DNA of 9,314 bases from NCBI GenBank assembly GCA_014523525.1, contig JAATVL010000216.1, forward strand, positions 1-9,314, read 5' to 3'. A model generated the notes under the pieces. That model did no database searches, was not told where the DNA came from, and worked only from the letters and a program-made list of their open reading frames with translations. This DNA is from Nitrososphaerales archaeon TH703 (GTDB lineage: Archaea > Thermoproteota > Nitrososphaeria > Nitrososphaerales > Nitrososphaeraceae). Both the position numbers and the translations under genes were made by a program. Numbering within the stretch: position 1 is the first letter of the stretch; each line of letters starts with the position of its first letter. Shown piece after piece: positions 1-3,797 of this stretch.

Positions 1-199
1 AGAAAAAGATCGTGCTACATACTCTTTTTTACAATGGTTTGTAAGCGAACAAATAGAAGAAGAAACATTATTTGAAACCATTCTTCAAAAGTTCGAGGTA
101 GTTGGAAGAGACAAACTAGCCGTATATCAAATTGACCAATCCTTGGCCTCAATTAGATCTGAGATTATGACTAAAGGAGTTAATCAGCAACAACCATGA
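1..199 (+). CDS. Ferritin, C-terminal part (cut by window edge)
   Basis: Only the last 65 residues are present, read in the frame starting at base 2 and ending with TGA at 197-199. They match the C-terminal two helices of bacterial-type (FtnA-like) non-haem ferritin: FLQWFVSEQIEEE corresponds to the helix that gives the Gln of the ferroxidase di-iron site and the acidic residues of the third iron site, followed by a short helix ending in a Gln-rich tail. Ferritins of this family form 24-subunit cytoplasmic shells that oxidise Fe(II) and store it as ferric mineral. The N-terminal ferroxidase ligands lie outside the window, so activity cannot be judged. The family call is confident; bacterioferritin is less likely because this tail closely follows the FtnA pattern. 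Confidence 0.88.
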   Translation, partial: EKDRATYSFLQWFVSEQIEEETLFETILQKFEVVGRDKLAVYQIDQSLASIRSEIMTKGVNQQQP

Positions 200-390
200 G
201 CCCACGATTATAGTCAATGGGTTCGAATCGCACTATCCGCACTTTACTCGAAATTTGTTAAACTGTGGAAATAAAATTAAATAATCAATTCTTGCACTTT
301 CTTCATGTCCATTCAAGCAAGCTTTTGAAGTAAATATAAAACAAAAAAACAGTATCAAAATGATAAACAAACTCATGAAAAAGCTAGTTA

Positions 391-416
391 GTTAAGAAAA
401 AGAAAGAAAGAAAGGC
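391..416 (-). terminator. Pyrimidine-rich terminator after the small CC protein
   Basis: On the minus strand the stop codon of the 50-residue gene is followed by a tract of repeated CTTT units (plus-strand GAAA repeats, about 398-414). Archaeal termination needs T-rich tracts in the non-template strand, so this is a plausible terminator. It is also a small tetranucleotide repeat. There is no strong stem. Confidence 0.4.
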
Positions 417-569
417 TTACTTTTCTTCCAATTCTTTGATCCTCTCCTTTATTCCTTTGACCTCCTTCTCAAGACCATCACTGTATTCCTTCAGCAACGA
501 AATCCTTTCCTCCTTGGTCAGGAAGTTTCTTACTCGGTCAACTCCTATTCCACAGCATCCGTACCCCAT
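417..569 (-). CDS. Small Cys-Cys protein (50 aa) divergent from PadR regulator
   Basis: A 50-residue protein, with ATG at 569 and TAA at 417-419. It begins MGYGCCG, with adjacent cysteines at residues 5 and 6 in a Gly-rich head. The rest is charged and helical, about residues 18-50 (start FLTKEER, end KERIKELEEK), and may form an amphipathic helix or coiled coil. The start is set by a near-perfect Shine-Dalgarno, GGAGGTGATT, just upstream. Small proteins with a Gly-Cys-Cys-Gly head and a Lys/Glu-rich helix are known in archaea and some bacteria, often beside PadR-type regulators; their function is not established. A metal- or redox-linked role for the paired cysteines is only inferred. Its gene faces the PadR gene across an 79-bp control region, so it is a likely target of that regulator. 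Confidence 0.78.
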   Translation of the reverse strand: MGYGCCGIGVDRVRNFLTKEERISLLKEYSDGLEKEVKGIKERIKELEEK

Positions 570-570
570 T

Positions 571-581
571 TAATCACCTCC
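571..581 (-). promoter_or_regulatory. Strong Shine-Dalgarno for the small CC gene
   Basis: The minus strand reads GGAGGTGATTA directly before the ATG at 569. This is unusually complete for a window in which most genes look leaderless. It fixes the start and suggests efficient translation, or a gene with a history different from its neighbours. Confidence 0.75.
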
Positions 582-603
582 ATGTATACCATTATCGGTC
601 ATA

Positions 604-613
604 CGATATATAG
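604..613 (-). promoter_or_regulatory. TATA box for the small CC gene
   Basis: The minus strand reads CTATATATCG. Placing the start site about 26-27 bp downstream gives about base 582, so the transcript would carry a leader of roughly 13 nt consisting almost wholly of the Shine-Dalgarno. Confidence 0.45.
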
Positions 614-618
614 CAAAA

Positions 619-645
619 GGATGTATTTATATATATCGGACATCC
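619..645. promoter_or_regulatory. Candidate PadR operator (GGATGT-N15-ACATCC)
   Basis: A perfect 6-bp inverted repeat, GGATGT at 619-624 and ACATCC at 640-645, encloses the TATA box of the padR-like gene. PadR-family operators typically contain ATGT and ACAT half-sites, which are present here, though the spacing is wider than the classic ATGT-N8-ACAT. Binding here would block TBP access, as expected for autorepression. A second, imperfect repeat (GTATACC at 583-589 against GGTCATAC at 597-604) lies over the small gene's promoter. Confidence 0.45.
626..636 (+). promoter_or_regulatory. TATA box for the PadR gene
   Basis: TTTATATATAT preceded by AAAAGG, a plausible BRE-like purine stretch. Its centre lies about 26-27 bp before the ATG at 658, which predicts a leaderless mRNA starting at or near that codon. 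Confidence 0.55.
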
Positions 646-648
646 AAT

Positions 649-960
649 ATGATGTGTATGCGAGAACACGGTGGTGAATGTTGCGATATGAGAGGACTGT
701 TGGGATTTTTAATTCTCTTTATACTCTCAAAAAAACCAATGCATGGACAAGAAATAGCTAATGAACTCGCAAAAAGAAGAGGGGAAAAACCAAGTCCCGG
801 AACAATTTACCCAGCTCTTAAGAGTCTAAAAGATTTGGGTTTTCTGAGTGAAGAGAAAGAAGGCAAAACTATAACCTACGGGCTTTCACCTAAAGGTGAA
901 AGGGCCCTCGAAATAGCCAAGAAAAGGTTTACGAGAACATTTTTGGGGATTATTACATAA
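649..960 (+). CDS. PadR-family transcriptional regulator
   Basis: A DNA-binding repressor of 100-103 residues with a winged helix-turn-helix. The PadR signature is clear: MRGLLGFLILF (helix 1), KKPMHGQEIANEL (helix 2), PSPGTIYPALKSLKDLGFL (recognition helix), then a wing ending in ITYGLSPKGE. It ends soon after, so it lacks the long C-terminal dimerisation domain of large PadR proteins. The N-terminal extension carries HGGECCDMRG with adjacent cysteines, a head seen in archaeal PadR proteins. The open frame starts at ATG 649, with further ATGs at 652 and 658; the TATA box at 626-636 favours 658 as a leaderless start. It is divergent from the CC small protein and probably regulates it and itself. 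The inducer is unknown. Confidence 0.9.
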   Translation: MMCMREHGGECCDMRGLLGFLILFILSKKPMHGQEIANELAKRRGEKPSPGTIYPALKSLKDLGFLSEEKEGKTITYGLSPKGERALEIAKKRFTRTFLGIIT

Positions 961-971
961 GCAGCATTTTC

Positions 972-1005
972 AGGTCTGGTATCTTTAGGTTATTTCTTCA
1001 GACCT
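972..1005 (+). terminator. Hairpin after the PadR gene
   Basis: AGGTCTG at 972-978 and CAGACCT at 999-1005 form a perfect 7-bp stem with a 20-nt, T-rich loop, starting 11 bases past the stop codon. It could aid termination or protect the 3' end. There is no long T tract directly after it. Confidence 0.4.
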
Positions 1006-1025
1006 AGTGGGAACATAGCTTATAC

Positions 1026-1052
1026 TATTACATTGTAAGGTGAATTGTAATA
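1026..1052. repeat. ATTGTAA direct repeats and TATTACA/TGTAATA inverted repeat
   Basis: ATTGTAA occurs at 1032-1038 and 1044-1050 (12-bp period). TATTACA at 1026-1032 pairs with TGTAATA at 1046-1052. The cluster lies about 60-80 bp before the next start codon, where a regulator could bind. The region is AT-rich, so chance is a real alternative. Confidence 0.3.
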
Positions 1053-1088
1053 TTCTTTTCATAAAATATTTGGAAAACAAACCATAAA

Positions 1089-1098
1089 GTATTATAAA
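1089..1098 (+). promoter_or_regulatory. TATA-like box before the 102-aa unknown gene
   Basis: GTATTATAAA lies only about 15 bp before the ATG at 1109. The expected 26-bp spacing points to about 1120, close to an in-frame TTG at 1118. Either translation starts there, or another box (ATAAAATATT at 1061-1070) drives an mRNA with a short leader and the ATG is used. Confidence 0.35.
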
Positions 1099-1108
1099 TT
1101 GTAGTATT

Positions 1109-1417
1109 ATGCAAGCATTGATCACTATTAACAAAGACCTGGATTCTGTAACTTCAATTCTGTACGACACTCTAAAAATAACACCATTTAAAAGAGACTA
1201 TGATACCTCATTTGGAAAAATAGCTAATATTCTAAAGCGTTATGATCTAAGGGAAAACCCAAGAAACCTGCGTTTTAGATTTACTTTGTTTATGCAAGAA
1301 TTTTTTGATTCTATTCCACAAGATCAGTGGAATTTAAAAGATCCCACGTTCATAAAACAATCGGAAGAATTTGCAATTAGAAAGTTTAAGGAATGGATAT
1401 TAGAACAAGTAACATAA
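1109..1417 (+). CDS. Hypothetical protein (102 aa)
   Basis: I do not recognise this protein. It is soluble and mixed in charge, with no membrane segment, no cysteines and no obvious catalytic motif. The aromatic-rich middle (RFRFTLFMQEFFDSI, about residues 55-69) and basic/acidic helical tail (KQSEEFAIRKFKEWILEQ) read like a small helical domain. Its 102-residue length, balanced composition and following T6 tract support a real gene. The minus-strand ORF overlapping its 5' end has an unconvincing sequence. ATG 1109 is used here, but TTG 1118 fits the nearby TATA box better. It converges on the nitroreductase-like gene, with 61 bp between stops. A 13-bp direct repeat lies on either side of it. 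Confidence 0.55.
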   Translation: MQALITINKDLDSVTSILYDTLKITPFKRDYDTSFGKIANILKRYDLRENPRNLRFRFTLFMQEFFDSIPQDQWNLKDPTFIKQSEEFAIRKFKEWILEQVT

Positions 1418-1420
1418 CCG

Positions 1421-1448
1421 CTTTTTTGAATATACTATTACATAGTAT
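1421..1448 (+). terminator. T tract and hairpin between convergent genes
   Basis: T6 at 1422-1427 directly follows the stop of the 102-aa gene. Just after it, ATACTA (1432-1437) and TAGTAT (1443-1448) form a perfect 6-bp stem with a 5-nt loop. Both features suit termination of the convergent pair. Confidence 0.45.
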
Positions 1449-1478
1449 TATAAGTTCACTGACATCATATAAAGTGCT

Positions 1479-1820
1479 TCATGAACGAAGCTGTCGCTCA
1501 TCAAAATCTAATGATTTGAGTTCCACAATCAGTCCTTGGTCCCATTTATATTTCACTTTCATTAACTCTGACACTTCTGCAGCTAATCGTGTTTCCTTCA
1601 TTGGATTGACTATTCGTGCGAGACCAATAAAATTCAAACCGTTAACGCTGAATGAAATCCTCGGATTATGGCTAATGTTTCGAATCCAATGTGCACTTGT
1701 TCTGAGTTCTGACATTACGTAATATTTTCTGTTACGCTTTACATACCATATTTCTATTCTATGCTTTTTGTCCGTTTTCCAGCCCACCGTTGTCAAATAT
1801 AGGAATTGTGGTTCATTCAA
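1479..1820 (-). CDS. Deazaflavin(F420)-dependent nitroreductase-like protein
   Basis: A 113-residue split-barrel flavin/F420-binding protein of the DUF385/nitroreductase and pyridoxamine-phosphate-oxidase-like group. Visible family features are LYLTTVGWKTDKKHRIEIWYV (first strands, with the TTxGxKTxKxHxIExW pattern, residues 8-27), then SAHWIRNISHNPRISFSVNG (42-61) and LARIVNPMKE in the barrel. Such proteins reduce small substrates with F420H2; Thaumarchaeota make F420, which fits, but substrate and cofactor are not provable here. The only start in frame is TTG at 1820: a TGA lies 11 codons upstream with no ATG or GTG between. A TATA box 26 bp before that TTG supports a leaderless TTG start. 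Codons just upstream would read KVRFDEL, which resembles family N-termini, so a lost start codon is possible. Confidence 0.78.
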   Translation of the reverse strand: MNEPQFLYLTTVGWKTDKKHRIEIWYVKRNRKYYVMSELRTSAHWIRNISHNPRISFSVNGLNFIGLARIVNPMKETRLAAEVSELMKVKYKWDQGLIVELKSLDFDERQLRS

Positions 1821-1844
1821 TAGTTCATCAAATCGTACCTTAAG

Positions 1845-1850
1845 ATATAA
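1845..1850 (-). promoter_or_regulatory. TATA box for the nitroreductase-like gene
   Basis: TTATAT on the minus strand is centred about 27 bp before the TTG at 1820. This predicts a leaderless transcript beginning with that TTG. Confidence 0.5.
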
Positions 1851-1960
1851 TCAAAGTATTATCATAAATCTTTGGTTGACACATTATCCTGATATATTGT
1901 AAGGCGGAATACGATTTTAATCTAAAGGTTGTAGACGCGAATTGATCGAAATTAGAAGAA

Positions 1961-1968
1961 TTTATATC
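1961..1968 (+). promoter_or_regulatory. TATA box for the 83-aa gene
   Basis: TTTATATC gives a predicted start near 1991, about 16 nt before the ATG at 2007 and beyond the upstream in-frame TTG at 1983. This argues for ATG 2007. Confidence 0.45.
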
Positions 1969-2006
1969 AAGATCATAATAAGTTGAATCACAAGCGAATA
2001 GTAAAG

Positions 2007-2258
2007 ATGGATGCATATCTGGAAGAAGAGCTATATGACATTCTAATATATTGTATACAGAATCCTGATGCTTCAGATTTCGAAGCCAAAAAACAAAGAG
2101 TATCTACGATTGGTAAAGAGCTTTTTGCCGATGGAGGCACGGACGCTATGGAGAATATGTTTTATTCAATTGAATTTAGAATAAAAGAAGAAATTGGCAA
2201 GGAGGCCAAACCATATCGGTCGTGGTGGAACGGTATATCGAATGAATGGAAATATTAG
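2007..2258 (+). CDS. Conserved-looking hypothetical protein (83 aa)
   Basis: A small acidic protein that I cannot name. It is predicted largely helical: MDAYLEEELYDILIYCIQ (1-18), a central helix with KQRVSTIGKELFADGGTDAM, then FRIKEEIGKEA and a Trp/Tyr-rich end, YRSWWNGISNEWKY. It has one cysteine and no membrane segment. The sharp motifs (ELFADGG, SWWNGIS) look like conserved positions and suggest a short family, possibly limited to Thaumarchaeota; this is an impression, not a search result. The frame is open back to TTG 1983, but the TATA box at 1961-1968 places the transcript start after that codon, so ATG 2007 is chosen. It is followed by a bulged hairpin. Confidence 0.68.
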   Translation: MDAYLEEELYDILIYCIQNPDASDFEAKKQRVSTIGKELFADGGTDAMENMFYSIEFRIKEEIGKEAKPYRSWWNGISNEWKY

Positions 2259-2301
2259 AAACAAGATGATGTAGTACTACTGTAATTATTAGTCATAATA
2301 C

Positions 2302-2338
2302 GCCAGTTACATGTTTTATACTAAATGTCCGAACTGGC
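2302..2338 (+). terminator. Bulged 11-bp hairpin after the 83-aa gene
   Basis: GCCAGTTACAT (2302-2312) pairs with ATGT (2325-2328) and AACTGGC (2332-2338), separated by a 3-nt CCG bulge; the loop is 12 nt and T-rich. It is one of the strongest stems in the window. It may end or protect the upstream mRNA; a T6 tract follows at about 2373-2378. It overlaps the start of a possible 32-aa ORF. Confidence 0.45.
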
Positions 2339-2423
2339 TATAAAGTTGCTTAAATTTTATAGAGAAGAATTATTTTTTACAGATAAATATCATAAGTTGT
2401 ATTACAAAATTAAGTCAAATTGA
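2325..2423 (+). CDS. Possible small ORF (32 aa)
   Basis: ATG 2325 to TGA 2421-2423 encodes 32 residues beginning MSELAIKLLKFYREELFF and ending YYKIKSN. It is basic, aromatic and potentially amphipathic-helical. It ends one base before the TTG of the next gene, so the two could be coupled. Against it: it is very short, its ATG lies within the 3' arm of a hairpin, and no Shine-Dalgarno is present. A weak AT-rich box around 2293-2300 is correctly placed for a leaderless start. Best treated as a candidate. Confidence 0.25.
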   Translation: MSELAIKLLKFYREELFFTDKYHKLYYKIKSN

Positions 2424-2424
2424 A

Positions 2425-2613
2425 TTGAATCTGTATAAATCATCAACACCTTGTGCAATGTGTCATCAGCTGTCCCTTACTGATAGAATGATAAATGCAA
2501 GAATAGGAAAAATATGCATAAAATGCGACATTCAAATGACCAAAGCAAGAAATAAGGTCAAGATAAGCAAAACAACTAAGGCTCCTAAAAAATTACTTAA
2601 ACAGTTGAGTTAA
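2425..2613 (+). CDS. Small two-CxxC zinc-ribbon-like protein (62 aa)
   Basis: A 62-residue protein with CAMC (Cys10, Cys13) and CIKC (Cys31, Cys34), a four-cysteine arrangement typical of a structural zinc site. A strongly basic tail rich in Lys (RNKVKISKTTKAPKKLLKQL, about residues 42-61) could bind nucleic acid; this role is inferred. The start is TTG 2425: the first ATG in frame (2458) lies between the first two cysteines and would break the zinc site. A TATA-like TAAATATC near 2384-2391 predicts a leader of about 11 nt. It lies 67 bp before the methyltransferase gene on the same strand, but that gene has its own TATA box, so co-transcription is uncertain. Confidence 0.6.
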   Translation: MNLYKSSTPCAMCHQLSLTDRMINARIGKICIKCDIQMTKARNKVKISKTTKAPKKLLKQLS

Positions 2614-2637
2614 TTGAAGATTTGAATTTTAGAATAC

Positions 2638-2644
2638 TTATATG
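2638..2644 (+). promoter_or_regulatory. TATA box for the DNA methyltransferase gene
   Basis: TTATATG is centred about 26 bp before base 2667, giving a leader of about 14 nt that contains CGGGAG (2668-2673), a weak Shine-Dalgarno 7 nt before the ATG. Confidence 0.4.
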
Positions 2645-2680
2645 TAAAGTACTTGGCACTTAAAGGTCGGGAGTCAGATT

Positions 2681-3562
2681 ATGAAATCTGAAAAAAGGGA
2701 AAAGTGTGGAATTCTTTATCAATCACCCGGTTGTCATCCTTTTGTAAAATGGGCAGGAGGAAAGAGCCAATTAATACCTCAAATAATTAGGCTCATGCCA
2801 CCAAAATTTGCAAGATATTTTGAACCATTCCTTGGTGGAGGTGCTGTATTCTTTCATATCGCTTCCTATAATAGGAACGCACTCCTTTCTGACATCAATA
2901 TGGATTTGATTAACGCTTATAAGGTTATACGAAACCATGTAGAAGAACTTATTATAGCTCTAAAATACCATCAAACTGAATACAATAAATCTCCAAAAAG
3001 ATACTACTATCAATTACGGGATACAACAGAAGTGCTCGATAAAATAGAGAATGCTGCTCGATTTATAACACTAAACAAAACATGCTACAATGGACTGTAT
3101 CGTGTGAATAAGAACGGTTTATTTAATGTTCCAATTGGAAGATACAAAAACCCGCTAATTTGCGATACCATTAACTTGAGGAAAATGAATATAGTTTTGA
3201 GACAATGTGCATCATATTTGGGAGTAACCGACTATAAGAAAATATTAATTGAAAAGGCAGTTAAAGATGATTTTGTATACCTCGATCCACCTTTCCATCC
3301 GATCAGTAATACTGCAAATTTTACTAGCTACACTAATAATGGTTTTACTCTTGAGGATCAAAAAGAGCTTGCAATAATATTCAAAGAATTGACAAGAAGA
3401 GGATGTAAGCTATTACTTAGTAACTCAAATACGGAGGAAATTAGAAGGCTTTACTCAGACTTTTCTCATCTTACTGAAGTAGCTCTTGTGAACAGATCCA
3501 TCAATGCAGTTGGCTCTAAACGTGTAGGACATAATGAATTATTGATAAGGAATTATTCATGA
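2681..3562 (+). CDS. D12-class DNA adenine-N6 methyltransferase (orphan)
   Basis: A 293-residue alpha-class (Dam/DpnII/MboI-like) enzyme that transfers a methyl group from S-adenosylmethionine to N6 of adenine in DNA. Motifs are in the expected order: KWAGGKSQL (23-31, motif X), FEPFLGGGAVFF (47-58, motif I, SAM binding), LNKTCYNGLYRVNKNGLFNVPIGRY region (131-155), YLDPPF (200-205, catalytic motif IV) and a C-terminal KRVGHNELLI element (280-289). Length is normal for the family (about 270-300), so it looks intact. Motif IV ends in Phe rather than the commoner Tyr, which the family signature allows. The closest resemblance is to GATC-modifying enzymes, but specificity is not provable by eye. 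No restriction endonuclease gene is visible on either side, so it is probably a solitary methyltransferase, perhaps acquired horizontally. Confidence 0.92.
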   Translation: MKSEKREKCGILYQSPGCHPFVKWAGGKSQLIPQIIRLMPPKFARYFEPFLGGGAVFFHIASYNRNALLSDINMDLINAYKVIRNHVEELIIALKYHQTEYNKSPKRYYYQLRDTTEVLDKIENAARFITLNKTCYNGLYRVNKNGLFNVPIGRYKNPLICDTINLRKMNIVLRQCASYLGVTDYKKILIEKAVKDDFVYLDPPFHPISNTANFTSYTNNGFTLEDQKELAIIFKELTRRGCKLLLSNSNTEEIRRLYSDFSHLTEVALVNRSINAVGSKRVGHNELLIRNYS

Positions 3563-3631
3563 TAACGTGTAATATTGGATTAGTAACTTAACCTATTGCA
3601 TTTTTCAACCTACTGCTTTTCTTACTAATGT

Positions 3632-3659
3632 ATAGAAAAGAAAATAATAGAAAAGAAAA
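3632..3659 (+). repeat. Tandem ATAGAAAAGAAAA repeat
   Basis: The 13-mer ATAGAAAAGAAAA occurs at 3632-3644 and 3647-3659, a 15-bp period, in the 235-bp gap between the methyltransferase and acyl-CoA synthetase genes. The rest of this gap shows T-rich tracts (3600-3626) that may terminate the methyltransferase transcript, and nothing else convincing before the TATA box at 3767. Confidence 0.5.
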
Positions 3660-3766
3660 CTTAGAACTTTAATGTAATTCACATGATGTATTAGTACTAA
3701 AAATTGCTGTAGTAATTAATGGCCAGTCATGAAGAGATTATATTGGGATTAAATGTTATCACTGCA

Positions 3767-3774
3767 TTTATAAC
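3767..3774 (+). promoter_or_regulatory. TATA box for the acyl-CoA synthetase gene
   Basis: TTTATAAC is centred 27 bp before the ATG at 3798, predicting a leaderless mRNA starting at the initiator codon. This confirms the chosen start. Confidence 0.6.
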
Positions 3775-3797
3775 TATGTGGACAAAATTATTTTTGT

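Noticed and set aside
219..229. GGGTTCGAATC, resembling a tRNA T-loop
   Set aside because: The flanking bases do not form a full T-stem (two of five pairs fail), and no matching acceptor or anticodon arm lies upstream. It is not a tRNA, and too weak to call an attachment-site remnant.
398..414. GAAA repeats as a possible CRISPR or satellite array
   Set aside because: Only a few tetranucleotide units, with no spacers; better explained as a pyrimidine-rich terminator on the other strand.
985..1170. Minus-strand open frame of 61 codons
   Set aside because: It overlaps repeats and the start of the 102-aa gene, with no protein-like pattern and no promoter.
1393..1722. Plus-strand open frame of 109 codons
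   Set aside because: It is opposite the nitroreductase-like gene, which has clear family motifs; the plus frame is a shadow.
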